A stretch of 64,000 nucleotides of DNA, taken from the NCBI RefSeq assembly GCF_025147765.1, contig NZ_CP102265.1:463501-527500 (forward strand), read 5' to 3'. Positions 25,425-35,527 of the stretch are shown here, in pieces; within the stretch, counting starts at the first letter, position 1; every line of letters starts with the position of its first letter. The DNA is from Blautia obeum ATCC 29174 (lineage in GTDB: Bacteria; Bacillota; Clostridia; Lachnospirales; Lachnospiraceae). Below the pieces are notes generated by a model. The model did no database searches. It was not told the DNA's origin and saw nothing but the letters and a program-made list of their open reading frames with translations. A program made the translations under genes and the position numbers.

Positions 25425-26129
25425 ATGAGATGTATTGGTATTATAGGAGCAATGGAAGTTGAAGTAGCAAGTCTCAAAGAACAGATGAAAGATATTCAGG
25501 TGACACGTAAGGCTTCCATGGAATTTTATTCAGGTATTATCGAAGGAAAAAACGTAGTTGTTGTCCGTTCTGGAATTGGTAAGGTCAATGCAGCAGTCTG
25601 CACACAGATTCTGATCGATGATTTCAAAGCAGAAGTAGTGATCAACACCGGTATCGCAGGAAGCCTGAATGCAGACATCAACATTGGAGATATCGTTGTT
25701 TCCACAGATCTGATCCATCATGATATGAATGCCGTTGCATTTGGTTATCCGGTTGGACAGATTCCGCAGATGGAAGCTTTTTCTTTCCACAGTGATGATG
25801 CACTTCGCGCACTTGCAGTAAAAGCATGCAAAGAAGCAAATCCTGATATCGGAGTATTCGAGGGACGCATTGCATCCGGTGACCAGTTTGTGGCAGACCA
25901 GGGTGTCAAAGATTTTATTACAAAAGAATTTGGAGCATACGCTGTTGAAATGGAAGGCGCGGCAATCGCACAGGCAGCATATCTGAACAATGTACCTTTC
26001 CTTGTGATCCGTGCAATTTCTGACAAAGCAGATGGAAGTGCAGAGATGGATTATCCGACATTCGAAGCGCAGGCAGCAGAGCACAGTTTCAAACTGACAC
26101 TCCGCATTCTGAAAGACATTCAGGGCTGA
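25425..26129 (+). CDS. mtnN: 5'-methylthioadenosine/S-adenosylhomocysteine nucleosidase
   Basis: 234 aa. It hydrolyses MTA and SAH to adenine and the thioribose, recycling methionine and feeding the LuxS/AI-2 route. Family hallmarks are IGIIGAMEVEV at the N-terminus, 'GIAGSLN' and 'VEMEGAAIAQAAYL' (ribose-contacting Met-Glu), and 'VIRAISDKADG' with the catalytic Asp. The start at ATG 25425 follows AAAGGAGA. 'SGDQF' is also canonical. Confidence 0.95.
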   Translation: MRCIGIIGAMEVEVASLKEQMKDIQVTRKASMEFYSGIIEGKNVVVVRSGIGKVNAAVCTQILIDDFKAEVVINTGIAGSLNADINIGDIVVSTDLIHHDMNAVAFGYPVGQIPQMEAFSFHSDDALRALAVKACKEANPDIGVFEGRIASGDQFVADQGVKDFITKEFGAYAVEMEGAAIAQAAYLNNVPFLVIRAISDKADGSAEMDYPTFEAQAAEHSFKLTLRILKDIQG

Positions 26130-26190
26130 AGCACACTTGAAAAGATTCTGCATAGAATGTTATAGATGATGATGAAACAGGAGCCTGTCC

Positions 26191-26556
26191 ATGTATTATG
26201 ACAAGTTTCTTCCATTTTATATGACGTATGCAGATTCTTCTCTTTACAGCAGAGAGAGAATACAGGAGCAGGAATTTGCTCTGATGAAATCTTATTATCC
26301 GGAAACTGCCCGCAAAATTCAGGAAAAAGTTGAAGAAGAATGTCAGCTTATGGATTATGAGGGAAGCAGACTTTATGATGAGCATCCGGACAAATTTATG
26401 ATGCATCGGCTTTACAGGCAGATACGTTCTCAGGTAGACGGAGAAATGGCAGCGCAGGAGATTCCTGATGAATTTCTGGATGAACTGATCCAGGTGCTTT
26501 TGTATCAGGAGATTTCCAGGCGCCGGTGCAGACGACGCAGATACCGTGGATTCTGA
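26191..26556 (+). CDS. Conserved hypothetical protein, helical
   Basis: 121 aa, predicted mostly alpha-helical with no signal peptide or membrane segment. Notable features are tyrosine-rich motifs near the N-terminus (MYYDKFLPFYMTYADSSLY) and an arginine-rich tail (RRRCRRRRYRGF) that could bind nucleic acid. RBS CAGGAG precedes the ATG. I do not recognise a family. It lies between mtnN and a methyltransferase on the same strand, but gaps of 60-90 bases leave operon membership open. Confidence 0.7.
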   Translation: MYYDKFLPFYMTYADSSLYSRERIQEQEFALMKSYYPETARKIQEKVEEECQLMDYEGSRLYDEHPDKFMMHRLYRQIRSQVDGEMAAQEIPDEFLDELIQVLLYQEISRRRCRRRRYRGF

Positions 26557-26646
26557 CAGTTGAGCGAATAAGAACACTGCAGTTCGTAATGCCGGAATCC
26601 GATGGTGTACACAGGGGCATTACAGAGGGATTATGAAAGATTAAAT

Positions 26647-27822
26647 ATGATGACATTACAGGAATTTTTGGAAAAACAATTTGATGAAAACCTGATGCTT
26701 GCAGTCTTAAGCGGCCAGCGGAGCAAGGAAAAAGAGGCTCCTTCCAAGGTGCGGATCCGCCAGATAGAACTGAAAGGCAGCGTCTGTTATCAGGCATCCT
26801 CCACGGTGGGAAGCAAGGTACTTCACTCCAATTACAGCAGAGAAGAAGTAATCGCATATGTGGAACAGAGTCTTCAGGAGGGTGGCTTTTCCCAGCTGCA
26901 GGTGCAGGGAAGATGCAAAGATGGCAGTGTTCTTGTCAGCAAAAAGGGTAAAATAACTGTCAAAGTGAAAGAGCATCAGGCGAAAGAGCCTGTTCAGATT
27001 CTGGCACACAATCGTGTGAAACAGTATATATTGAAGGAAGGAACTCCGGTTCCATTCTTGATGGATCTGAGAGTTATGAATAAAGAAGGAAAGATCCATC
27101 GTCCGGCTTATGACAAGTTCAAACAGATCAACCGTTTCCTGGAGTTTATTGAGGATATTCTTCCGGCATTGTCCAGGGAGCGGGAGGTCACGATCCTGGA
27201 TTTTGGATGTGGCAAATCATACCTGACATTTGCCATGTATTATTATCTGAAGGAACTCAAAGGATATGACGTTAATATCATTGGGTTGGACCTGAAGGAA
27301 GATGTGATCCGGAAATGCAATGGACTGGCAGAAAAATACGGATATGAGAAACTGCATTTTCTGTGTGGTGATATTGCGGAATATGAAGGTGTGCAGAAAG
27401 TAGATATGGTGGTAACGCTCCATGCATGTGACAAAGCAACCGATTATGCACTTGCCAAAGCGGTTGAGTGGGATGCGCAGGTGATTCTGTCTGTTCCATG
27501 CTGTCAGCATGAACTGAATGACCAGATTCAGAATAAAATGCTTTCTCCGGTGCTGAAATATGGACTTCTGAAAGAAAGAATGTCTGCACTTCTTACAGAC
27601 GGAATCCGTGCAGAACTTCTGGAATCGAAGGGATACAGTACACAGATTCTGGAATTTATTGATGTGGAACATACACCGAAGAATCTCCTGATCCGGGCAG
27701 TAAAGACAGGCAGACCCCGTTCGGGTGAAGCTCTGAAAGAGATGACGGATGCCATTCATGGACATCTGACTCTGGAAAAACTTCTCTATCCGGATGGATT
27801 TGGTGCGAAGGAGGGAGTATGA
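26647..27822 (+). CDS. Class I SAM-dependent methyltransferase (Methyltransf_32-like)
   Basis: About 391 aa. The SAM-binding motif I is EVTILDFGCGKSYLTF near the middle, with 'IIGLDLKEDVI' and 'VVTLHACDKATDYAL' downstream, the last being typical of the PF13679 group. The 170-residue N-terminal extension has no family I can name. The start is uncertain between ATG 26602, 26647 and 26650; no good Shine-Dalgarno marks any. It overlaps the next gene by 4 bases (ATGA), which argues for coupled translation. Substrate unknown; rRNA or tRNA modification has been suggested for the family. Confidence 0.82.
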   Translation: MMTLQEFLEKQFDENLMLAVLSGQRSKEKEAPSKVRIRQIELKGSVCYQASSTVGSKVLHSNYSREEVIAYVEQSLQEGGFSQLQVQGRCKDGSVLVSKKGKITVKVKEHQAKEPVQILAHNRVKQYILKEGTPVPFLMDLRVMNKEGKIHRPAYDKFKQINRFLEFIEDILPALSREREVTILDFGCGKSYLTFAMYYYLKELKGYDVNIIGLDLKEDVIRKCNGLAEKYGYEKLHFLCGDIAEYEGVQKVDMVVTLHACDKATDYALAKAVEWDAQVILSVPCCQHELNDQIQNKMLSPVLKYGLLKERMSALLTDGIRAELLESKGYSTQILEFIDVEHTPKNLLIRAVKTGRPRSGEALKEMTDAIHGHLTLEKLLYPDGFGAKEGV

Positions 27823-30281
27823 GAACCATAACAAGATTTTTGAGAAGGTTTTTAATACTTCTGATCGTGTTTGTAATAGGAGTAGCGGGAACTGCTTTTC
27901 TCATGAACAATGAGACAACGGATGATCGTTCCGATATGAATAATCCGACGTTGCCGGAAGTAATGGTAGATTTTAACGGTACGCTGGCAAACAGAATGTA
28001 TGGATATCGCCAGCCGATGGAAGCTGATTTTGTCCGCGACAGTGTAACACCGCTGGATACAACGAAAAAACTTACGATCGCTGTTAATCCTTATGAGGAA
28101 AAAATCAAAAGTCTGTCCTATGAAGTGCGTACTTCGGATGGAACCAAGATCGTTGAGAATCGTAAGGTCAAGAGTCTTGACAGCTCAGGATCTGACGGAT
28201 ATCTGCGCGCACAGATCGAGATCAGTTCCGGTCTTTTGATGAATCAGGAGTATTCTCTTCAGATCTCGCTGGATACCAGTGACGGAGAAGCGTATTATTA
28301 CACAAGAGTAGTTTCCAGGTCTTCGACGAATACGGAGGATTATTTGAAGTTTGCTTCCAGTTTTGCACAGATGTGCATGGATAAAAACTCTGCAGACGGG
28401 CTTGCGTCCTATCTGGAATCTACAGAATCTTCTTCGACAAATTTTACGGCTGTGACGATACAGTCACCACTTTCTACGATCAGTTGGGGAAATTTAAGTC
28501 CGCAGATATCCAAGAAAGGCATTCCGGTCATTAAAGAGATCAATGAGACGACGGCGAGTATTTCGCTGGAATATGAGATAAAGGCAGCCAACGAAAACGG
28601 TGGTGCAGAGTATTACAATGTAACGGATTTTTACCGGCTTCGCTATACGGATACCAGAATTATGCTGTTGGATTTTCAGCGAAGCGCAGATCAGGTATTT
28701 GATCCTCTGCAGACAGTGATCACAGATGATGGGCTGCTTCTTGGAGTCCGGGACAAAAATGTCACGATGCTTTCCAATGAAGATGGCAGTGTGACTGCTT
28801 TTACGCAGGAAGGTGCCTTGTGGACTTATGCACCGGATACCGGCAAATTTGTAGATATCTTTGATTTCCGCAGAAAATCAAACGGAGATTTTCGTGATTC
28901 CAGAATGGAACATGATATCAAGCTGCTGGGCATTAATGACAGTGGGGATCTGGATTTCATGGTTTATGGTTATATGAACCGCGGAACATATGAAGGATAT
29001 TGTGGTGTTGGAATCTATCATTATGACCATGATCAGAATGTTGTAGAGGAACGCGTGTTTATTCCAACGTCAGAATCATTTGAATTCCTGAAATCAGACC
29101 TTGGAACGCTGAGCTATGTGAATAAAGATAATCAGCTGTTTCTTTTGCTTGCAGGCAGGCTTTATCAGATCAATATTGATGAAAGCAGTTATGATGTGCT
29201 TGCAGATAATATTGATGGAAATCAGTTTGCGGTTTCGGCTACCAATGCACATGCAGCATGGCGGATCAGTGACGGGGATCAGGCTGGTCAGGTAGAATTC
29301 ATCGATTTTGATACGCTGGAAACAAGAAATGCTACACCGGATGCAGGACAGAGCCTTCGTGTGCTGGGATTTATGAATGAAGATGTGATCTATGGAATCG
29401 TTTTGGACGGTGACAGTCTTACAGATGAAAACGGACATACTACAGATGGAATTACTTTAATTAGAATTGAAGGTTTTGACGGAACTGTCAAAAAGGAGTA
29501 TCATCAGGATGGATATTATATTACAGATGTGACGGTCGGAAGTACCCTTATGCAGTTTAATCTTTCTGAAAAAACTGGAAGCTCTTATACTGTGAAAAAT
29601 AAGGACAACATCATGAATAATCAGGCAGCGGCAGCAAAGGTTGTTTCTGCTGAACAGAGCAGTACAACCCGCCAGGGCGTGATCGTCAAGCTGGCATTTG
29701 ACAACAAACCGGAAACAGACGAACCGTTGATTCTTACTGCAAAGATGAAAAATACAGGGGAAAAAACAGTTCAACTGGATGTTGACAAGAGTCAGATCAG
29801 TAATATTTATTATGTATATGCAAAGGGCGGACTGGATAGTACGTGGACAGATCCGGCACAGGCAATTCTCCATGCAGACAGTCTGACAGGTGTGGTTCTG
29901 AACCGGGCACAGCAATATGTATGGGAACGTGGAAATATGAAAACACAGCTGACGCTGAATACAGAGGATGTTCCGGAGATCATTCGAAGTGGTTCCTGGG
30001 ACAAAGACGTTCTGCAGCAGGGACTGGGAGATTCAGGAACGGTGATCGACCTTACCGGATGCAGTTTGGAAAATGTACTCTATGAAATCAGTGCACAGCG
30101 TGCGGTTATAGCCAAGACCGGTGCAGATTCCAGTGTAGTGATCGTTGGATACGATCAGTACAATACCTGGCTTCTTGATCCGGCAACAGGCGAAGTAAGT
30201 CCTTACGGAATGAACGACAGTACAGCGTTATTCCAGGCAGCAGGAAATGTCTTTATTTCCTATCTTGATAACCAAAAATAA
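27819..30281 (+). CDS. Large membrane-anchored extracytoplasmic protein of unknown function
   Basis: 820 aa. An uncleaved N-terminal anchor (FLILLIVFVIGVAGTAFLM, residues 11-29) is followed by about 790 residues outside the membrane, rich in beta-strands and Asp/Gly turns, which suggests a propeller-like middle part (residues 270-540). No catalytic motif stands out and I do not recognise a family. It is the second gene of a tightly coupled pair with the methyltransferase and lies 21 bases ahead of galT. Confidence 0.75.
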   Translation: MRTITRFLRRFLILLIVFVIGVAGTAFLMNNETTDDRSDMNNPTLPEVMVDFNGTLANRMYGYRQPMEADFVRDSVTPLDTTKKLTIAVNPYEEKIKSLSYEVRTSDGTKIVENRKVKSLDSSGSDGYLRAQIEISSGLLMNQEYSLQISLDTSDGEAYYYTRVVSRSSTNTEDYLKFASSFAQMCMDKNSADGLASYLESTESSSTNFTAVTIQSPLSTISWGNLSPQISKKGIPVIKEINETTASISLEYEIKAANENGGAEYYNVTDFYRLRYTDTRIMLLDFQRSADQVFDPLQTVITDDGLLLGVRDKNVTMLSNEDGSVTAFTQEGALWTYAPDTGKFVDIFDFRRKSNGDFRDSRMEHDIKLLGINDSGDLDFMVYGYMNRGTYEGYCGVGIYHYDHDQNVVEERVFIPTSESFEFLKSDLGTLSYVNKDNQLFLLLAGRLYQINIDESSYDVLADNIDGNQFAVSATNAHAAWRISDGDQAGQVEFIDFDTLETRNATPDAGQSLRVLGFMNEDVIYGIVLDGDSLTDENGHTTDGITLIRIEGFDGTVKKEYHQDGYYITDVTVGSTLMQFNLSEKTGSSYTVKNKDNIMNNQAAAAKVVSAEQSSTTRQGVIVKLAFDNKPETDEPLILTAKMKNTGEKTVQLDVDKSQISNIYYVYAKGGLDSTWTDPAQAILHADSLTGVVLNRAQQYVWERGNMKTQLTLNTEDVPEIIRSGSWDKDVLQQGLGDSGTVIDLTGCSLENVLYEISAQRAVIAKTGADSSVVIVGYDQYNTWLLDPATGEVSPYGMNDSTALFQAAGNVFISYLDNQK

Positions 30282-30302
30282 ATTTAACAGGGGGACAGGC
30301 TT

Positions 30303-31793
30303 ATGTTAAGCAAAAGCATCACGAAACTTGTACAGTATGGAATGGAAACAGGGCTGGTACCGGAGTGTGAAAAAAATTACACCATCAATCTTCTTCTGGA
30401 TGTATTTCATGAAGACGAATATGTAGAACCGGAAGAGAGCTTTTCTGATGTAGATCTGGAAGAAACTTTAAATGAACTTCTGGATGAAGCCGTAAAGAGA
30501 GGTCTGATCGAAGATAGTGTTGTGTATCGTGATCTTTTTGATACAAGACTGATGAATTGTCTGATGCCGCGTCCGGCGCAGATTCAGAAAGAATTCTGGG
30601 ATAAGTATCAGAACAGTCCGCAGGAAGCTACCGATTACTTCTATAAATTAAGCCAGGACAGCAACTATATTCGCCGCTATCGTGTAAAGAAAGATCAGAA
30701 ATGGAAAGTAGACAGCCCGTATGGCGAAATTGATATTACCATTAATCTTTCCAAACCGGAAAAAGATCCAAAAGCGATCGCAGCAGCAAAAAATGCGAAA
30801 GCAAGCAGCTATCCAAAATGTCTCCTTTGTCCGGAGAATGAAGGATATGCAGGTCGTGTCAATCATCCGGCAAGACAGAATCACAGAATCATTCCGATCA
30901 CGATCAACGATACACCATGGGGCTTCCAGTATTCTCCATATGTATATTACAATGAGCATTGCATCGTGTTCAACAGCAAGCATACTCCGATGAAGATTGA
31001 TAGAAACACCTTTATCAAACTGTTTGATTTCGTAAAACTGTTTCCTCATTATTTCCTGGGATCCAATGCAGATCTTCCGATCGTTGGTGGTTCTATCTTA
31101 AGTCATGATCATTTCCAGGGCGGACATTATACATTTGCAATGGCAAAAGCTCCGATTGAGAAGCATGTGACGATTCCGGGATTTGAAGATGTGGAAGCCG
31201 GCATTGTCAAATGGCCGCTTTCCGTACTTCGTATCCGCCACAAAGATTCTGCGCGTCTGGTCGATCTGGCAACTCATGTACTGGAAGTATGGAGAGGATA
31301 TACCGATGAAGCTGCATTTGTTTTTGCAGAGACAGACGGAGAACCGCACAACACGATCACACCGATCGCACGTAAAGCAGGCGATATGTTTGAACTGGAT
31401 CTGACTCTGAGAAACAACATCACAACAGAGGAAAATCCGCTTGGTGTATATCATCCGCATGCAGAGTATCATCACATTAAGAAAGAAAATATCGGTCTGA
31501 TCGAAGTTATGGGGCTGGCAGTTCTTCCGGCAAGACTGAAAGAAGAACTGGAACTTCTGGAAGAATACATTCTGGATGGAAAAGATATCGCATCCAACGA
31601 AAAGATTGAGAAACATGCCGCATGGGCAGCTGAATTTCTTCCGAAATACAAGGATATCAACAAAGAGAATGTTCATGAAATCCTTCAGAAAGAAGTTGGT
31701 ATTGTATTTACACATGTTCTGGAAGATGCCGGTGTTTACAAATGCACACCGGAAGGCAGAGAAGCATTTATGAGATTCATCGAATCATTATAA
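30303..31793 (+). CDS. galT: UDP-glucose-hexose-1-phosphate uridylyltransferase, Firmicutes type
   Basis: 496 aa, Leloir pathway enzyme converting Gal-1-P and UDP-Glc to Glc-1-P and UDP-Gal. The length and sequence fit the type 2 (PF01087-divergent) GalT of Firmicutes: 'NHPARQNHRIIPITINDTPWGFQYSPY', 'GGSILSHDHFQGGHYTFAM' with the His-Asp-His active-site motif, and 'GVYHPHAEYHHIKKENIGLIEVMGLAVLP'. No galK or galE is nearby. RBS AGGGGGA. Confidence 0.94.
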   Translation: MLSKSITKLVQYGMETGLVPECEKNYTINLLLDVFHEDEYVEPEESFSDVDLEETLNELLDEAVKRGLIEDSVVYRDLFDTRLMNCLMPRPAQIQKEFWDKYQNSPQEATDYFYKLSQDSNYIRRYRVKKDQKWKVDSPYGEIDITINLSKPEKDPKAIAAAKNAKASSYPKCLLCPENEGYAGRVNHPARQNHRIIPITINDTPWGFQYSPYVYYNEHCIVFNSKHTPMKIDRNTFIKLFDFVKLFPHYFLGSNADLPIVGGSILSHDHFQGGHYTFAMAKAPIEKHVTIPGFEDVEAGIVKWPLSVLRIRHKDSARLVDLATHVLEVWRGYTDEAAFVFAETDGEPHNTITPIARKAGDMFELDLTLRNNITTEENPLGVYHPHAEYHHIKKENIGLIEVMGLAVLPARLKEELELLEEYILDGKDIASNEKIEKHAAWAAEFLPKYKDINKENVHEILQKEVGIVFTHVLEDAGVYKCTPEGREAFMRFIESL

Positions 31794-31813
31794 AAAAACA
31801 CATAATATACAAA

Positions 31814-31852
31814 AGACAGGGACTTAAGGCGCAGAGCTTTGAGTCCCTGTCT
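31814..31852 (+). terminator. Terminator after galT
   Basis: Perfect 11-bp stem AGACAGGGACT / AGTCCCTGTCT with a 17-base loop; weak T tail. Confidence 0.7.
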
Positions 31853-31984
31853 GCATATAAAAAGCACAGACGGGACAGTAGCATATTACAGTCCGGAAAC
31901 AGAACTGTGTTAAAATGACATTATAAGGTATGTTTGGAGAATGTGAAAACAGTGCGAAGGAAATTCCGGCAAAGGAGGCATGGA

Positions 31985-34012
31985 ATGAAGCAAAAATATG
32001 TACTTACAGCAGTGGCGGTTGTGGCTGTCGGAGCGGTGGCATTGGGTACGGTCCCGATGTGGGAAGGGACGAATTCTGTGAAACAGGAGGAGACCAGAAC
32101 GAGTATTATTGAGGATCCGGTAAATACAGAAACAGAAGGAACCGGTACGCCAACGCCTCTTCCGACGACGGCCCCGGTTACTGGAATTTCTCATACGGAC
32201 AGTTATGAAGATCTTTATGCCCGGGTAAAAGAATGGCAGAATAATTCTTCATACAGTAATGTTCAGCCCCGCATCATGACTGTTGAAGAGTCAGCAGATG
32301 CGGCAGGGACAGACTCGGCTGCTTCAAATTCCAGTATGGCGGCAACTATGCCGGAAGAACCGATTGACCAGGAATATGGCTTTGATCCATCATCAGAAGG
32401 TAAAGATTATTCTACGACCACCACACAGGAAGAACTGATTGATGAGGCAGATATCGTAAAAACAGATGGCAGCTGTATTTATGCCATGGACAGTAAAGGA
32501 ACATTGCGTATTGCAGATGCAGCGTCCATGAAATTACTCTGTGAGATTAATGGAGAGAACAGCTCCGATTATAAGGAAATGTATGTGGATGGTAATTGCC
32601 TGCAGCTGATCTGTCAGCAGGAAGATTATATAACCTATAAAGGCAGTATAGATCTTCCGTCAGCAAATGCAGGTGGAGAAAAGAATACAGATGGAGTCCG
32701 AACCAGTTATAGTATGCCGGTAACTACTGTGACAGTAGAAACCTATGATATCTCAGACAGGGAAAAACCCAAAAAGACAGGCGTTTATCATCAGGATGGA
32801 AGTTATCTTTCCTCTCGAAGAACTGATGGAAGAATGTATCTTTTTACATCATATACTCCGGAAGTCGGAGACAGCGCAGATCAGTTACAGTACTATGTGC
32901 CAAGGTGCGGAGAAGAGTATATTGCCTATGACCATATTTACCTTCCGACACCGGAAAAAGATTTTTCTTATAATGGCAGGATATATCTGGTAGCAGGGGC
33001 TGTCGCACAGGAGAATCCGGATCAGGCAACAGATGTTATGGCCGTTGTCAGCAGCGCAAATATTTTTTATGTCAGTGAAAATAATATCTATTCAGCAACA
33101 GAAATCTGGAATGACCGGGAAACTCGTACGGAAATTGTACGAATCGGCTACAGAGACGGGAAATTTACCGACGGGGCAGCAGGTTCTGTAGTGGGGGAAC
33201 TTCACAACAATTTTTCCATGAACGAGGCAGATGACTGTCTTCGCATTGTAACCACTGTTGAAGGCTGGGATAAAGATTATAGTAATTTTTCCAGAAGTAA
33301 TGGATTATATGTGCTGAATGAGAAACTCAAAACAATTGGAAAGATTGAAGACCTGGCAGAGGGAGAGCAGATAAAGGCTGCACGGTTTATGGGAGATACA
33401 GGATATTTTGTCACATATCGAAATACGGATCCTCTTTTTGCAGCAGATCTTTCTGATCCGAAGAACCCCAGGATTATGAGCGAACTGAATATTACCGGAT
33501 TTTCTGAGTATCTGCATTTCTACGGAGAAAATCAATTGCTGGGAATCGGCTGGGAAACAGATCCGGATACAGGCAATGTGACGGGGATGAAATGTTCTAT
33601 GTTTGATATTTCCGATCCATCAGATGTCAGAGAAACAGACCGTTTTATATTAAAGGATGTTTCATTTTGTGACGCGCTTTATAATTACCATGCGATTCTT
33701 GCAGCTCCGAAGAAAAGTCTGTTCGGGTTTGCTTATGGAAACTATGGAGATAACACTGATGTATATGACAGCAGTGAGAATTATTATTATGCACTGCTTT
33801 CCTATCATGATCAAAATGGATTTGAGCCGCAGATGTATCTGAATATCAATGACAGTGAACTTTTTGCAGGCTCCATGAGTTATCAGGATTATTGCAGAGT
33901 ACGCGGCGTGTATATCGGAGATATGTTTTATCTGGTAACAGAGAAGGGAATTGTTTCTTATAATATACAGAAGGATTATGAACAGACCGGAACCCTTAAA
34001 TGGGAAGCTTAA
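31985..34012 (+). CDS. Secreted/membrane-anchored beta-propeller protein (Beta_propel, PF09826-like)
   Basis: 675 aa. ATG 31985 follows AAAGGAGG. A hydrophobic N-terminal segment (YVLTAVAVVAVGAVALGTV) exports or anchors the protein. A low-complexity linker rich in Thr, Pro and Ser follows, then propeller blades from about residue 125: 'DEADIVKTDGSCIYAMDSKGTLRIADA', 'VYHQDGSYLSSRRTDGRMYLFTSY', 'LHNNFSMNEADDCLRIVTT', 'FMGDTGYFVTYRNTDPLFAADLSDPKNPRIMSEL'. These match the Beta_propel family of secreted proteins. Role unknown, possibly ligand or cell-wall binding. Confidence 0.82.
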   Translation: MKQKYVLTAVAVVAVGAVALGTVPMWEGTNSVKQEETRTSIIEDPVNTETEGTGTPTPLPTTAPVTGISHTDSYEDLYARVKEWQNNSSYSNVQPRIMTVEESADAAGTDSAASNSSMAATMPEEPIDQEYGFDPSSEGKDYSTTTTQEELIDEADIVKTDGSCIYAMDSKGTLRIADAASMKLLCEINGENSSDYKEMYVDGNCLQLICQQEDYITYKGSIDLPSANAGGEKNTDGVRTSYSMPVTTVTVETYDISDREKPKKTGVYHQDGSYLSSRRTDGRMYLFTSYTPEVGDSADQLQYYVPRCGEEYIAYDHIYLPTPEKDFSYNGRIYLVAGAVAQENPDQATDVMAVVSSANIFYVSENNIYSATEIWNDRETRTEIVRIGYRDGKFTDGAAGSVVGELHNNFSMNEADDCLRIVTTVEGWDKDYSNFSRSNGLYVLNEKLKTIGKIEDLAEGEQIKAARFMGDTGYFVTYRNTDPLFAADLSDPKNPRIMSELNITGFSEYLHFYGENQLLGIGWETDPDTGNVTGMKCSMFDISDPSDVRETDRFILKDVSFCDALYNYHAILAAPKKSLFGFAYGNYGDNTDVYDSSENYYYALLSYHDQNGFEPQMYLNINDSELFAGSMSYQDYCRVRGVYIGDMFYLVTEKGIVSYNIQKDYEQTGTLKWEA

Positions 34013-34047
34013 ACGCAATAAAACCATGTTTCTCCTGTATTTACTCC

Positions 34048-34076
34048 TTGCAGTAATCCAACGAATAGTCTATACT
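34048..34076 (+). promoter_or_regulatory. asnS promoter
   Basis: TTGCAG (34048-34053), 17-base spacer, TATACT (34071-34076). Leader of only about 35 bases, so no T-box. Confidence 0.65.
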
Positions 34077-34118
34077 AGAAAGCAATTGGATGAGAATGAA
34101 GACAGAGAGGTATAGATT

Positions 34119-35510
34119 ATGAAGCTCACAACTGTAAAAGAAATTTATAAAAACAGAGAAGAATACCTGAATAGGGAAGTAACTGTAGGAGGATGGGTAC
34201 GAAGCGTACGTGGTTCCAAGGCATTTGGTTTTATCGTACTTCATGATGGTACTTTTTTTGAGACACTGCAGGTTGTATATCACGACAATATGCCGAATTT
34301 TGCCGAGATCAGCAAGCTGAATGTAGGCGCTGCTATTATCGTCAGGGGAACTCTGGTTCCGACACCGGAAGCAAAACAGCCGTTTGAAATTCAGGCTGAT
34401 GAAGTACAGGTAGAAGGCGCATCTGCACCGGATTATCCGCTTCAGAAGAAACGTCATACTCTGGAATACCTGAGAACCATGACACATTTGAGACCGAGAA
34501 CAAACACTTTCCAGGCGGTATTTCGTGTACGTTCCCTTTGTGCATACGCGATCCACAAATTCTTCCAGGAAAGAGGTTTCGTATATGTACACACACCGCT
34601 GATCACAGGAAGTGACTGCGAGGGTGCGGGAGAGATGTTCCAGGTTACTACACTGGATATGAAGAATCCTCCGCTGAATGAAGACGGTACTGTAGATTAC
34701 AGTCAGGATTTCTTCGGCAAAGAGACTAATCTTACAGTAAGTGGTCAGCTGAACGGTGAGACTTATGCACAGGCATTCCGTAATATTTATACATTCGGAC
34801 CGACTTTCCGTGCAGAGAACTCCAATACAACACGTCATGCTGCTGAGTTCTGGATGATCGAGCCGGAATGTGCATTTGCCGATCTGAATGACAATATGGA
34901 TCTTGCAGAGGACATGCTGAAATACGTGATCCGTTATGTGCTGGAGAATGCTCCGGAGGAGATGAACTTCTTCAATTCCTTTATCGACAAAGGACTTCTG
35001 GATCGCCTGAACCATGTAGTGGATTCTGAGTTTGGTCATGTGACTTATACAGAAGCAATTGAACTTCTGGAGAAAAACAATGACAAATTCGATTACAAAG
35101 TATTCTGGGGATGCGACCTTCAGACAGAGCATGAGCGTTATCTGACAGAAGAAATCTTCAAGAAACCTGTATTTGTGACAGATTATCCGAAGGAGATCAA
35201 GGCATTCTACATGAAACAGAACGAGGATGGCAAGACAGTTGCTGCCATGGACTGTCTGGTACCTGGAATCGGTGAAATCATTGGTGGAAGCCAGAGAGAG
35301 GATGATTACGATAAGCTGAAAGCACGTATGGATGAGCTGGGACTGAAAGCAGAAGACTATCAGTTCTATATGGATCTCCGTAAATATGGTTCCACACGTC
35401 ATTCAGGATTTGGACTGGGATTTGAACGCTGCGTAATGTATCTGACAGGTATGGGCAATATCCGTGACGTAATTCCATTCCCAAGAACAGTTAACAACTG
35501 CGATTTATAA
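34119..35510 (+). CDS. asnS: Asparaginyl-tRNA synthetase
   Basis: 463 aa, class IIb aminoacyl-tRNA synthetase. The N-terminal OB fold (VTVGGWVRSVRGSKAFGFIVLHDG) binds the anticodon. Catalytic motif 2 is 'FRAENSNTTRHAAEFWMIEPE' and motif 3 is 'GFGLGFERCVMYLTG'. The 'RHAAEFWMIEPECAF' and the terminal 'IPFPRT' identify AsnRS rather than AspRS. Start is ATG 34119 with GAGG upstream. Confidence 0.96.
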   Translation: MKLTTVKEIYKNREEYLNREVTVGGWVRSVRGSKAFGFIVLHDGTFFETLQVVYHDNMPNFAEISKLNVGAAIIVRGTLVPTPEAKQPFEIQADEVQVEGASAPDYPLQKKRHTLEYLRTMTHLRPRTNTFQAVFRVRSLCAYAIHKFFQERGFVYVHTPLITGSDCEGAGEMFQVTTLDMKNPPLNEDGTVDYSQDFFGKETNLTVSGQLNGETYAQAFRNIYTFGPTFRAENSNTTRHAAEFWMIEPECAFADLNDNMDLAEDMLKYVIRYVLENAPEEMNFFNSFIDKGLLDRLNHVVDSEFGHVTYTEAIELLEKNNDKFDYKVFWGCDLQTEHERYLTEEIFKKPVFVTDYPKEIKAFYMKQNEDGKTVAAMDCLVPGIGEIIGGSQREDDYDKLKARMDELGLKAEDYQFYMDLRKYGSTRHSGFGLGFERCVMYLTGMGNIRDVIPFPRTVNNCDL

Positions 35511-35527
35511 TAAGGAGTAGTTTTTGC

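Noticed and set aside
34013..34118. T-box leader before asnS
   Set aside because: The promoter leaves a leader of about 35 bases, and no T-box sequence is seen.
34041..35402. Long open frame opposite asnS (453 codons)
   Set aside because: It is antisense to a clear synthetase gene, Cys/Ile/Phe-rich without domain sense, and has no RBS; a codon-usage shadow. The same applies to the frames opposite murC (42028-43233) and the GH32 gene (1920-3155).
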